IMG/VR virus record: IMGVR_UViG_3300049203_000068
Location: 1-64,000 of that record
DNA length: 64,000 bases
DNA from: a virus
Direction: 5' to 3' (one strand)
The translations under genes were made by a program, and so were the position numbers. Positions within the stretch are counted from its first letter, which is position 1, and every line of letters starts with the position of its first letter. This document shows positions 14,028-22,998 of this stretch, in pieces. Below the pieces are notes generated by a model. It was not told the origin of the DNA and did not search any database. It worked only from the letters and a program-made list of their open reading frames with translations.

Positions 14028-15947
14028 TTATTCCAGTATCCTTGCGCTTCCGTCCTCAAGTAACCGGGTTGATCCGTCTTCTAAAAGTCTTAGACTTAAT
14101 GCGGTCACGGTAATCGTTGCGCAAACCTTCGTACCATTTGTGACTTGTCTGAGTGAATAGGTTTGAATGCAAAACGTGTAAGGACCAATTGTTAATGCGG
14201 GCCACCTAAACGAGTCTTTGTTATTCGCGTCCGGGGCTAGAAACATAGGTGATAGGGTTTCGGTGCCATCAGGTTCCGTGACATAGAGACGTGCGTATTG
14301 ACCTCCTGGCGTATAAGTGTCAAAGATAATCCCACCCTGAATAAAATTATCGATGGACCCGTCGACAGTTTCTAATGCCACTTGGGTTAAGCCATCGGAT
14401 GGAAATTCCACGCTATCCCAGCTTGCAGACGGTGGTGCAGTATTGAGTCCGGTTGATGGATCTGTATGTGAGGTTCCTGAAGGCTCACCAAACGTCCGAG
14501 CTCCCGTTGCGAACTGATCTTCTATGCTTAAAATTCGGTAGTCGGGATCGCGCGCGGTTCCCGGTGTTACCGCAAGTATCCTCATAATCTTGCTGAATGT
14601 CGGGTTAGTCCATTCCCACTTGATCACTTCGCCCCGGTATCGCAATTTGCCCCACGAAGGCACAACCCAATTAGTTAACGGGCCGCGAGGGAAACTCAGC
14701 GCGCGGCCGTCTCGTGTCACTAAAAGATTGCCCGTCGTAGTATCCGCGACACCTAAGTACTCCTGTGTTCCGGGAACTGTGCGACCGCCTTGGATCTTCT
14801 GATTTGCCGGATCGATGTAGATTGATTTGCGGTCAGCGAAATTATTGTTCTGATCTTTGAATGCAACCTCTACTTTATTGAGTGTGTCTTCGTAGGCTCC
14901 GGGTGAATAGCGATCAATCCGCGTAATTACATCCCGATTCATTACCGGCAGAGATCCAAAAGAGTAGTCGCGCCTGATGAGTCTAAGAGTTAGACCAAGT
15001 GAGGGTGACGGATCGGCGATCATGTCGCATTGAGCCTGGATGTTTTTGCAAACCTCAATTGGTGACGTCGGGTTTTCAATCTTCCCGGTCCATCCGAGAC
15101 CCTCAGAGTGCAAGGTTTGGGCGACGAGTCGGAACGAGTTAAGGTTTAATTCATCGACGGGAACTTGTGCGCCGTACTCCAGTGACGTCGCGTGTTCAAA
15201 CCAGACTTCGACCGGGTTAGCATGTCTGCCGATCTTTGAATATTCAGGAACGCCAAGATTACTCGGCTGGCCCCTAACTGTTACTTTCCATTCCTTGAAT
15301 CGCGGCGTGAATCCAACCCCACCGGCAGCAAAGTATCCCGATTCTGTAAATCCAGTTGGACCACGAGAGATCAGGGCCAGAATCCCGTTTAATCCGGGGA
15401 TGTTTGCCGGAGGAGTCGCCAAGAGGTTATTCAGATAAGCATTGGGAGGATCTGTGTAGTTTCCCCGTGTGATGTCACACAAAGAATACTGCCCACCTTC
15501 ACCGGGAGGCTGATCGCCGCCCCATGCCTGGGGGTCGTCAATCAGAAATGAGCCACCAGCGTTATCTGTGCCGGGCGTAGCTGCGTAAACAAGCCGATCA
15601 GCAATCTTAATCTGCTCAATGTGCCTGTCTGGCCCATAGCAAAGGGCAAATGCCTCTCCGCAGTAGTAGCGGTATGCAACCGTGATCGTATCAAGCAATG
15701 CCGCCGAAAGCCCCAAAAACAGGTAATCAGTCCAGTGCGAGTCACGTTCGACAGCTCGAGCCTTGAAGTCGCCGTACCAGATGCGTGAGGGGGTAATTTC
15801 TTCAGTGCCTGCCACATATGCTAGAGATCGCGTCTCTGACGGAGCGTTGTCTTTCCGGAACTCTTCAAGGGTGGTCTTGTGTGGTCTTTGCCGGGTAACT
15901 TCACCGAGAAACATTTGACCCGCAAGGAGTGCTAACTGAAGCCACAT
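14028..15947 (-). CDS. tail tip / host-specificity (J-like) hub protein
   Basis: A 639-residue protein with a hydrophobic N-terminus (MWLQLALLAGQMFLGEVTRQ), typical of hub proteins in this operon position. It continues with ETRSLAYVAGTEEITPSRIWYGDFKARAVERDSHWTDY..., a phage tail protein pattern. A fibronectin-like region lies at about 500-620. The C-terminus carries short repeats (RLLEDGS twice, then RILE), a common end of capsid- or tail-associated proteins. It lies between the BR0599-type gene and the LamG tip protein. Confidence 0.65.
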   Translation of the reverse strand: MWLQLALLAGQMFLGEVTRQRPHKTTLEEFRKDNAPSETRSLAYVAGTEEITPSRIWYGDFKARAVERDSHWTDYLFLGLSAALLDTITVAYRYYCGEAFALCYGPDRHIEQIKIADRLVYAATPGTDNAGGSFLIDDPQAWGGDQPPGEGGQYSLCDITRGNYTDPPNAYLNNLLATPPANIPGLNGILALISRGPTGFTESGYFAAGGVGFTPRFKEWKVTVRGQPSNLGVPEYSKIGRHANPVEVWFEHATSLEYGAQVPVDELNLNSFRLVAQTLHSEGLGWTGKIENPTSPIEVCKNIQAQCDMIADPSPSLGLTLRLIRRDYSFGSLPVMNRDVITRIDRYSPGAYEDTLNKVEVAFKDQNNNFADRKSIYIDPANQKIQGGRTVPGTQEYLGVADTTTGNLLVTRDGRALSFPRGPLTNWVVPSWGKLRYRGEVIKWEWTNPTFSKIMRILAVTPGTARDPDYRILSIEDQFATGARTFGEPSGTSHTDPSTGLNTAPPSASWDSVEFPSDGLTQVALETVDGSIDNFIQGGIIFDTYTPGGQYARLYVTEPDGTETLSPMFLAPDANNKDSFRWPALTIGPYTFCIQTYSLRQVTNGTKVCATITVTALSLRLLEDGSTRLLEDGSARILE

Positions 15948-16787
15948 TCAGATAACTCCTTTGACTGCCGGGTCTACGTTCGGCATGAATGGCCAGCCGC
16001 CATGCTTAGCTCCACTATTTGTTTGGGCATCGAACTTCACGGACCAGACTCCGTAAGTCAGATCATCGCCCGGATAAATATCGGCAGTAAACCCTACGTC
16101 TAAAGTGAATTGAGGGAAAGCAGCATTAAGCGTTAATGTTTTTACTCCCAAGACAGTTGTGTGAGTGAGGATTGTTCGCATGTCGCGATCGGGGGCAATG
16201 ATCAATCCACCTCTGAACCAATCATCCGGTTCGGATATTCCGGTAACGGTAATTACGTCTCGCTCATCATTAACAGAATCTATCGTGATTCCGGTTCGCA
16301 GTGTTTCGATGTCGATACCTGAGCGCGGATCGAAGATTGAATAACGGGACAATGCTGACAGGGAGTCATTAAACGATTGCCGTTCAAAGAAGTGCCAAAC
16401 CGACTTACAGTGAAAGCTGACAATTGAGCGATCAAGTTCGAAGTTTGGGCGCACAATCCAGCCGTGATACTCGTGAGTTGCGGTATCCAGGTCCCGGTCA
16501 TAGTTGTAAATATCCACGATCACCGGGTAGGCCGGTGGACCAAGTACCCAAAGAGCCGCAACGCTCGACGTATCCTTCATGCTGACGTCGATTTCCGCGT
16601 CTTCAGGATCTTCGCTAAAGGTGGGGGGTGTATGGTCCACTTGTGGCTTGTCACCACTACTGCTGTCACCGATGTAAACCTCTCCGTTATAAATTTGGTT
16701 CTCGCCAACAGCAGTAAGGCGCCGAATATTCCCGCCACAGTCGAAGCGGTAAAGAAAGTTAGTCTTGATTGGATCAGTGACAGCCAT
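15948..16787 (-). CDS. DUF2163/BR0599-type tail tip protein
   Basis: A 279-residue protein. The N-terminal part (NFLYRFDCGGNIRRLTAVGENQIYNGEVYIG...DVSMKDTSSVAALW) and the end (YPGDDLTYGVWSVKFDAQTNSGAKHGGWPFMPNVDP) match the DUF2163 plus BR0599 layout of lambda-type tail tips. The usual Cys pair in the last motif is replaced, so no Fe-S site is expected. Forms the tail tip with its neighbours. Confidence 0.75.
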   Translation of the reverse strand: MAVTDPIKTNFLYRFDCGGNIRRLTAVGENQIYNGEVYIGDSSSGDKPQVDHTPPTFSEDPEDAEIDVSMKDTSSVAALWVLGPPAYPVIVDIYNYDRDLDTATHEYHGWIVRPNFELDRSIVSFHCKSVWHFFERQSFNDSLSALSRYSIFDPRSGIDIETLRTGITIDSVNDERDVITVTGISEPDDWFRGGLIIAPDRDMRTILTHTTVLGVKTLTLNAAFPQFTLDVGFTADIYPGDDLTYGVWSVKFDAQTNSGAKHGGWPFMPNVDPAVKGVI

Positions 16788-17198
16788 TTAGAAAGAGAAC
16801 TGTAATTTGCCGATCCCGAACTTTGGCGGCTTGCCAATTTCAATAGCCTTTGCTGGCAGAATCGGGCCACCGTTATAGATCTTTGTGAACGCACCTGATG
16901 ATGTATCTACTATGTCAAATGAATTCAGGTCTCCGTTGCCGGCCGTAGAGGGAGAAGGGAATTCCAGGATTACTGAATTGCTCATCTGACCATTCGATGA
17001 AGCGCCGAAAATCGTTGTCCCGCGAGGTAGTATGAGACGCGCATAACCCCCATAGGTGGACTCCGTTCCGCCCCCGCCGCGATTTGAAGGGGCAACTAAC
17101 AACCGAATGTAGAGATTTGATCCGATAGAGATCGCCGTGCCTCTGTAGAAGAAGTTCAGGATCTCATCGGCAGTCGTAAATCCGCACCAGCCAGCCAT
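16788..17198 (-). CDS. minor tail protein
   Basis: A 136-residue protein directly downstream of the tape measure gene. Beta-rich (SNLYIRLLVAPSNRGGG...YGGYARLILPRGT...ILEFPSPST...AFTKIYNGGPILP), similar in pattern to small phage tail/baseplate 'YARV' proteins. Role inferred from position. Confidence 0.6.
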   Translation of the reverse strand: MAGWCGFTTADEILNFFYRGTAISIGSNLYIRLLVAPSNRGGGGTESTYGGYARLILPRGTTIFGASSNGQMSNSVILEFPSPSTAGNGDLNSFDIVDTSSGAFTKIYNGGPILPAKAIEIGKPPKFGIGKLQFSF

Positions 17199-17202
17199 TT
17201 AC

Positions 17203-20200
17203 TTACCCTCCATTGCCGCCAAACGAACGCTTCATTAACGTATTCCGAACCAGTCTTTCAACGATTACCTGTTCCCCTTCCGGGCTATTGACGTAATTGC
17301 GCACATCGCGGCCATCGTCCAGAAAGACAAACCGGATGTTGCGAGGTTGATTTGTAACCAGTGCCGCATTAGGAATGGACTGGAAGGACGGAGTTGAGCG
17401 TTGAATTGACTCCAGCATGCCCATCTCTGCATCTGAACGCGAGATGAAGCCCCCGGCCTCGAATTTTGGAATTCGACCGAATAGCCCCTTCGTTTGTTGT
17501 AGGTATGCGCGGAGAATGCCGACTTGACGCGTAGCGTGTTTCGGATCTGTGGTGAGCACCGCTTCTGGATAACCACCCTCAACAACATGCACCATTCCAC
17601 CCGGCACAGCTGGAAACAGGCCTGTAGCTGCACCTAATGCCCCTCCCAAGCCTCCAACTGCCTGAGTGGCGCTAGATGCGGCCACGGTGGCGGCAAACGC
17701 GGCCCCAGCGGCCGTCACGGCAGCGGCAAAGGATGCGGCAGCAGCCGTAAGGCTTCCAACCAGTGTTGTTGAGGCAGCAGCGCCTCCAGTTGTTAAAGCG
17801 GTAGCGGCGGCAGTGCCTCCAGTCGTAAGAGCGGTTCCTGCGGCTGTTCCAGCACTCGCTAAGCTAGTAGCGGCGGTCGTGTCTGCGGCTTTAGGCGAAA
17901 GGCCAAAAAGTTTTGAAAGAAAGCCGCCTGGCGTGCCCTTGGTATTTGTCGCATCTGGCTTAAAAAGTCCCTCCAGTTGCTTAGTAAGACTCTGCGCGGC
18001 GATCTTATTGAAAGTATTCAGAACGGTCTCGCCAAACGAGATCGCGGCATCCTTTAGGCCATCAAACCCGAGCCGCGCGTTTTGAAAGAAGCCTTCGAAG
18101 CCCTGCTCGATATTTGAAAACAACTCCTGATTGATTTGCTGACCAACGTCATCAATTACGGCCCCTAGACGTTCTATTTCCTGAATCTGCGCCCTGATTC
18201 TAAGCACCTCATCTTCCTGCCCCTGCGTCGCTTCTGCGATCTGTAGTTGAGCCGCAAGAATGTCTAGGAGTCGAGCACGGCTGATTTGCTGAAGCCCCAA
18301 GATCGCGGCGCGCGCATCTCTTTCATTCAACACACCGTCCAGAACTTTATTCTGTATCGTCTGCTCGTGAAGTCGTAACTCTGAAAGCGTGCGCTCAATA
18401 TCCACGCTCTGCTGTTGGATAATGGCTTTCTTGAAAGAGCTATCCAGCAAGTCAATGAGATCACGAACCGGCTCTGGTAATTCATCCAATCGCGCTCTGA
18501 GTGTTTTAAAATCGACGGAGTTGAGGGCAGTCTGTAACTCGGGTGCCAGTGAGGTAACATCAACACGTAGATCTTGGATGGCGTCCTTGAACCTTTGTCG
18601 TAGTCGAATCGCGGCAGCGTCCGTAGAAAGACCTCGCTCTTCAAGAACACTCGCAGTAAGTTCCGTCTCCTGTTTTTGGATTTCTTTAAGTAGATTTGCT
18701 TCTTCACGCGTGAGATCTGCCGCTATATCTTTTCGTTTGCGTTGTAGGGTAAGAATCCTGGTTGAGACTTCGGCGTTTTGCGTCTCAAACTCAGTTTGTG
18801 CCTTTGCGAGTTCTGTCTGCTTCTTTGTCTCCGCGGTCTGAAGTTGTAAGTCTTTGGCGCGGCCTTTGAGTTTTGGATCGCGATTTATTACATCAACAGT
18901 GGCTTGAAACTCTCGCTCAATTTGTTTTCTGCGCTCGGCCCATTCATCAAAGAGAGCTCCACTAAGACTCTTTTCCTTGGCCAGTTCCGCATCAACTTGA
19001 GACTCTTCGAGGCGTCTTCGTTCAGCAAAGTATTTTCTGACGCTGGCAAGCCGGTCTTCAAAATTGGCCTTGAGAACTTCAAGCTCACGATCTAACCCAT
19101 CCTTAGTGAGATCGAATTGTTGTTGTATACCTGTGCGGGCTAAGGCAATTCGATTCGCAGCCTGAGTCTCAGTAAACTCGTTTTGCGCCTCTTCAAAGTC
19201 TTTCTGAGCCTTACGTAGGGCATTAGCAGCTTGCTTGTCTCCTTTATCGGTCGCACCCTTCGGTGTAAATCCCTTTTTGCGAAAGACCCCGGCACCAGCT
19301 ACCGCTTCTCCGCCTACATTTGGACCTAGGTTAGCCGCAACGGTTACGCCTTGTGCGGCAGCCCTTTGTAGGGCAGCGATAAACTTGGCCACGAGCACGG
19401 CGGCGATCGTTGTTGGATCTAGACCGGACACGGCCAAAACCAACATATCAATGAGCGCCGCACGGATCTGTGCGTCCGCCGCTACAAGTGCCTCAGCAAT
19501 TGAAAGGATCAGTTTCGCTGCTAAAACCTGCCCGGCCTGAGCAAATTTAATTGCCTGCGCAACCAGAAAGGCATTTACACGGACGAAGGCGCGAGCAATG
19601 GCGGGTAGAAGTTTCGCGATGAATTGATCCAATGCGCCCAACGCCGTCAGGAGTATGCGGGCAAATGCGGCCCACGCTCCGCGGAAATCCCCGTCAATCA
19701 GCTTTAGGATCAGATCAACGAAGTTACCGAACGTTCTTAGAAACCCCTCAGTGACCTTTGTCACAAACTCAAATGCCACCCCGACGATCTCAACAATCTT
19801 CTTGCCGTAGTTTTCCCACGCGACAGTTATGAGACGGAGAACCTTTGCGGTGATCGATTGCAGTGTTGGCAGAATTCTTTGACCTATCTCATTAAAGACT
19901 GCTCGAATCCGATTGAATGCGCCAAGTACGGCGGCAGCTGCGTTTTGTACGAGCCCCTGAATACCGAGGAAGTTAGTCTGCCACGCCTTGAAAACAGCAA
20001 ATGCTGCCGTAGCAAGTGCTGTCAGCTGAATGGCGAGTCCAGCAAGAACTAAAAGCAATTCGGGAAACCCGATAGCGCCGATAACGCCAGCCAACGCAGC
20101 GAATCCTGTAATCATCCCGCCAGCCGCAGTAACTAAACTTCCCAGCACCAGGAGAAGCGGACCAGCGGCGGCAGCGAGCGCCGCAACGGCGATCACGGCT

Positions 20201-21294
20201 GTCTGGACTTGGGGAGATAGATTTTTAAACGAGTCAGCCAGGCCGAGGATGAGCGGCTCGAGCGTATTTATGAGTTTAGTTAACGGAGGCAGGATTGCGT
20301 CACCGATCGCTACCGATGCAACAAAAATTGAGTCGGTGAAATTCTCGAAAGAATTCTTTGCGCCAGCGGCAGCTCGAGGTAGCTTAGCAAGCGCGTCGAG
20401 TAGTTTCCCAATAAATTCCTGAGACGATAAGCCGAGCTTTTGTATGTCTTCTGAGTTAACCGTTCCAAACGCTTGTAAGAGCGCCTGACCGACTGCCGGA
20501 CCGGCTTCGATTATCGGTTTTAGATCTTGAGCTACTACCTTCCCCTTCGCGGCCAACTGTCCGAGCTGGACTGTAATACGCTCAAGCTCTTCTCGACCGC
20601 CGCCGGTTAATGCAACTGCATTTGCGAATTGTGTGAGAGCCCGTTCAGCAACTTCAGCAGAGAAACCTACCGCCTGAAGTCGAATCGATCCCTGTATTGC
20701 CTCCTGAAACCCAATGCCCGGAGACTTTGCGATTTCTCTCAACCGAGCGAGTTGCTTGCCCGCTTCATCTGCGGACCCGGCCATCACCTCGAGACCACGA
20801 CGAAGGGAATCAAACTCAACGGCATTTTTAGTTGCGAGTACTGCTATGGCGGTCAACGGCGCCGACAGGGCTACGGTCAATAATCGTCCGGCCGAACTTA
20901 TCCCTGAGCCGATGCGGTTAAGAGTGCCGCCTACCTTTGATAGTGACTTCTCAAGCTTGATTGAGGTTTGATTGAGCCGATTCTTTTGTTGTTCAAGCTT
21001 TTGTGCTGAAAGCCTCGCGCGCTCCATCGCAGTCGCGTTTCTAAGATTCGCAACTTCGAGGCGTTTCTGTCGAGCATCAAGCGCGGCTGAGGCAAGTTCT
21101 AAACGTCGGAGTGCCTGTGCTTGCTTCTCTGATGCCTGTGTAACCCTTCCAAAGTTTTGAGCGGTATTCCCCGATTTAACGTTCGAAACTGTTTCGAGTT
21201 TTTTCTTAATGCGGTCCAAGCCCTGAAGGGTAGGGTTGAGCCCCTTCAGAATTGACTCTAATGAAATGATTAAGCGAGTGGTGTCTTGATCCAA
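17203..21294 (-). CDS. tape measure protein
   Basis: A 1363-residue protein, by far the longest in the window, placed after the frameshifted chaperones as in other siphoviruses. It would set tail length. N-terminal coiled coil (1-125) leads to a tape-measure core (FDSLRRGLEVMAGSADEAGKQLARLREIA), hydrophobic helices (about 365-445), extensive coiled coil (680-1130) and an Ala/Thr-rich low-complexity stretch (about 1180-1240). The start is TTG 21294 behind GAGGCG. Several long antisense frames within it are composition artefacts. Confidence 0.95.
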   Translation of the reverse strand: MDQDTTRLIISLESILKGLNPTLQGLDRIKKKLETVSNVKSGNTAQNFGRVTQASEKQAQALRRLELASAALDARQKRLEVANLRNATAMERARLSAQKLEQQKNRLNQTSIKLEKSLSKVGGTLNRIGSGISSAGRLLTVALSAPLTAIAVLATKNAVEFDSLRRGLEVMAGSADEAGKQLARLREIAKSPGIGFQEAIQGSIRLQAVGFSAEVAERALTQFANAVALTGGGREELERITVQLGQLAAKGKVVAQDLKPIIEAGPAVGQALLQAFGTVNSEDIQKLGLSSQEFIGKLLDALAKLPRAAAGAKNSFENFTDSIFVASVAIGDAILPPLTKLINTLEPLILGLADSFKNLSPQVQTAVIAVAALAAAAGPLLLVLGSLVTAAGGMITGFAALAGVIGAIGFPELLLVLAGLAIQLTALATAAFAVFKAWQTNFLGIQGLVQNAAAAVLGAFNRIRAVFNEIGQRILPTLQSITAKVLRLITVAWENYGKKIVEIVGVAFEFVTKVTEGFLRTFGNFVDLILKLIDGDFRGAWAAFARILLTALGALDQFIAKLLPAIARAFVRVNAFLVAQAIKFAQAGQVLAAKLILSIAEALVAADAQIRAALIDMLVLAVSGLDPTTIAAVLVAKFIAALQRAAAQGVTVAANLGPNVGGEAVAGAGVFRKKGFTPKGATDKGDKQAANALRKAQKDFEEAQNEFTETQAANRIALARTGIQQQFDLTKDGLDRELEVLKANFEDRLASVRKYFAERRRLEESQVDAELAKEKSLSGALFDEWAERRKQIEREFQATVDVINRDPKLKGRAKDLQLQTAETKKQTELAKAQTEFETQNAEVSTRILTLQRKRKDIAADLTREEANLLKEIQKQETELTASVLEERGLSTDAAAIRLRQRFKDAIQDLRVDVTSLAPELQTALNSVDFKTLRARLDELPEPVRDLIDLLDSSFKKAIIQQQSVDIERTLSELRLHEQTIQNKVLDGVLNERDARAAILGLQQISRARLLDILAAQLQIAEATQGQEDEVLRIRAQIQEIERLGAVIDDVGQQINQELFSNIEQGFEGFFQNARLGFDGLKDAAISFGETVLNTFNKIAAQSLTKQLEGLFKPDATNTKGTPGGFLSKLFGLSPKAADTTAATSLASAGTAAGTALTTGGTAAATALTTGGAAASTTLVGSLTAAAASFAAAVTAAGAAFAATVAASSATQAVGGLGGALGAATGLFPAVPGGMVHVVEGGYPEAVLTTDPKHATRQVGILRAYLQQTKGLFGRIPKFEAGGFISRSDAEMGMLESIQRSTPSFQSIPNAALVTNQPRNIRFVFLDDGRDVRNYVNSPEGEQVIVERLVRNTLMKRSFGGNGG

Positions 21295-21340
21295 ACGGAC
21301 GCCTCATTAAATAAGGTGTCCACTCGGCTCTCTGGCGGGT

Positions 21341-21529
21341 TTACGCGCTGGTGCTCACTGTGGTAGGTGACTGTAGTTTATCAGATTCAGTTTGTTTGAG
21401 AGTTGAGGCTAAAGAAATGTCGTTGTACTTTTTGCAGCGTGAGCATTTTAACCTAACGACGCCGATCAGGTTGTGGCTGATCTGGCAGAGGAAGTTGTTG
21501 CAGTGGTGGCAGCGGACGTCAATCAGCAC
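21341..21529 (-). CDS. Com-like zinc-ribbon protein
   Basis: A 62-residue protein from a GTG overlapping the previous stop. Cysteines at 7, 10, 29 and 32 (CHHC...LKCSRCKKYN) fit the Mu Com family. In phage Mu, Com activates translation of the DNA-modification gene mom. No Mom-like gene lies next to it; the gene sits between the tail chaperones and the tape measure. Its target here may be a tail mRNA, or the gene may be a remnant. Confidence 0.7.
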   Translation of the reverse strand: MLIDVRCHHCNNFLCQISHNLIGVVRLKCSRCKKYNDISLASTLKQTESDKLQSPTTVSTSA

Positions 21530-21644
21530 GGTTGCGAAGAGCCTTCTTGAAGTGGTAGCGCGCGAAAAGAGCGTAAAGAACCCCGCCGATTAGTTGGCCC
21601 GCTCCTACCCCCATGCAAAAGCTAAACCAATCCCATCTATTCAA
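21519..21644 (-). CDS. transmembrane micro-protein (41 aa)
   Basis: TTG start six to ten bases after TTGGGGAT, overlapping the previous stop as TTGA. One membrane helix (FCMGVGAGQLIGGVLYALFARY) then a basic tail (HFKKALRNRAD). Its end overlaps the Com-like gene. The chain of overlaps supports expression. Function unknown. Confidence 0.45.
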   Translation of the reverse strand: MNRWDWFSFCMGVGAGQLIGGVLYALFARYHFKKALRNRAD

Positions 21645-21751
21645 TCGTATATCCCCAACTCTGTACCGGAGCGAAGCCTGTTGCCTGGGCCAGCAGGCAA
21701 CCGACCGCTAAAGCGCCACATTGCTATCGTGAATTCTTCAATGGTAAACAT
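21641..21751 (-). CDS. micro-protein (36 aa) downstream of the tail chaperone
   Basis: ATG 21751, stop overlapping the next TTG. Sequence begins MFTIEEFTIAMWRFSGRL. The position after the G-T fusion frame and the start with a short helix resemble small tail-assembly ORFs seen before tape measure genes. Function unknown. Confidence 0.4.
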   Translation of the reverse strand: MFTIEEFTIAMWRFSGRLPAGPGNRLRSGTELGIYD

Positions 21752-21769
21752 GATTGAATTATACACTTC

Positions 21770-22665
21770 TCAATGCCCTCGCGCCATTCTTTCTGCCTTG
21801 GCTCTTAAATGTTCTGGTATCTGTGCCCACATAGCCGACTGCTCAGATTTGAATCTTTCCTGCTCTTGTGGTGTCCAGTCACTAAAGTATTCGTGCCGTT
21901 GGGCATCTAACGCCTCAGCTTCTTTGTCGGAAATGCTTTCCTGATAACGCTGTCCGTCTTCTCTGGCTTGCAGCATTCGGATCGTTCGATCTTCCTGCTG
22001 CATCTTGCGGATCGCCTCATTAAAGCCTTTCCGCTCTGCCTGGGCAACGCGATAATTATAGATGGTCTGAACGCGCTCGCGGCGTGCGCGAGCGTCAATC
22101 TCGCGCAGGAACTTATTGACGTGAGCGAGGGTGTAGTTATTGAGTAGGTTTTCTAGTGGTCCGTGTCCGTGGGCAATGAGGTCGTTGATGTGCTGCCACC
22201 ATACGCGAGGGCTGCGCGTTGAAGCCTGCCGAGAACCTTGGTGACCTTTTCGATGTTCTCGGGGGAGAAAAAACCCAGGTTCTTCTCCAGTATCGCTGCG
22301 AGGATGTCCAAACCCTCGAGCGGATCTTTGTCTTCCAGCCATTCGGGCGGCTCGTTTGTGGCAACGGAAATGAGCCCTAAAGCCGAGGGGCCACTAATTG
22401 AGATGGCGGTAACCGCCAGATCGATCATTCTGTGCTGATCAATCTTAAAGTTTCCGTCTGCGCCGCGCGGTAAAGCGAGGATCGTCCGCAACAGATAGCC
22501 AAATGGACCAACGTATTCGAGAGCCCGGAACGCCGGTCCAAGCGTGAAGCGCTTGATCTGGTAAGTCTTACCAAAGGCCGGGACCGGGACAGGAGTATTA
22601 GCGATGTCGTCAGTCGTGCTGGCTTGCTGCTGAGCGAAGGCCTGAGTAGCCGGATCAGTAATCAT
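21770..22665 (-). CDS. tail assembly chaperone, -1 frameshift fusion (GT-like)
   Basis: Predicted 298-residue product of ribosomal slippage. The first 132 residues are shared with the short chaperone; after the slip at 22270-22276 translation continues in the -1 frame for 166 residues. The extension contains WWQHINDLIAHGHG, a helical region and an acidic tail (QESISDKEAEALDAQRHEYFS...). The downstream frame has no start of its own with a ribosome site. This matches the G/GT arrangement of siphoviruses, needed for tape measure folding and tail assembly. Confidence 0.85.
22153..22665 (-). CDS. tail assembly chaperone, short form (G-like)
   Basis: A 170-residue product read without slippage. 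ATG overlaps the end of the previous gene. A compact helical protein (YQIKRFTLGPAFRALEYVGPFGYLLRTIL...IDLAVTAISISG...EWLEDKDPLEGLDILAAILEKN) ending in a polar tail. Position before the tape measure and the slippery site identify it. Confidence 0.8.
   Translation of the reverse strand: MITDPATQAFAQQQASTTDDIANTPVPVPAFGKTYQIKRFTLGPAFRALEYVGPFGYLLRTILALPRGADGNFKIDQHRMIDLAVTAISISGPSALGLISVATNEPPEWLEDKDPLEGLDILAAILEKNLGFFSPENIEKVTKVLGRLQRAALAYGGSTSTTSLPTDTDH
22267..22276 (-). other. slippery sequence for -1 frameshift
   Basis: On the minus strand the codons read CTG GGT TTT TTC. This includes G-GGT-TTT (22276-22270), a perfect X-XXY-YYZ heptamer, immediately followed by a second possible one, T-TTT-TTC. 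The -1 frame is open from before this point to 21770. Confidence 0.85.
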
Positions 22666-22976
22666 TTCTTTTCAGGCCCCACTTTGGTTTCAGCCTCAGC
22701 AACTACCGCTTTTAGCCCTGCGAGTTTTGAAGGCTTTTCTTTCTCATAGCTTCCGGTCTTGGCGTAGTAATGTGTCACGCCCTCAGTACGCAATCCATCA
22801 GGATCGCCATCAACAGAGGCGATGTATTCATAACCGGCCGGAGCTGAGCGGGCCTTGCTTGCCTCAGCAGACCACGAGCGCAGGAGCGCATCGGGATCTT
22901 TTTTCAGCGTGGCCTCACTGATGACATAAGTCTCCAGCAGTGCGCCATCCTTATCACGTTGATCAAATCTAGGCAT
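22662..22976 (-). CDS. small tail-module protein
   Basis: A 104-residue protein between the tail tube and chaperone genes. An N-terminal beta segment (RFDQRDKDGALLETYVISE) is followed by a charged helical end. Overlaps the chaperone start by 4 bases. Function unknown. Confidence 0.6.
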   Translation of the reverse strand: MPRFDQRDKDGALLETYVISEATLKKDPDALLRSWSAEASKARSAPAGYEYIASVDGDPDGLRTEGVTHYYAKTGSYEKEKPSKLAGLKAVVAEAETKVGPEKK

Positions 22977-22998
22977 TTTGTGATTCTCCCTCTTGTGA

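Noticed and set aside
17666-20971. Several 60-150-codon plus-strand frames opposite the tape measure gene
   Set aside because: They lie antisense to a confidently assigned gene, have Ala/Ser/Arg low-complexity composition and no ribosome sites. They are codon-bias artefacts.
22137-22364. 75-codon frame (+1) over the tail chaperone overlap
   Set aside because: It is the third frame of the region and leads nowhere. The -1 frame has the slippery site and the long extension.
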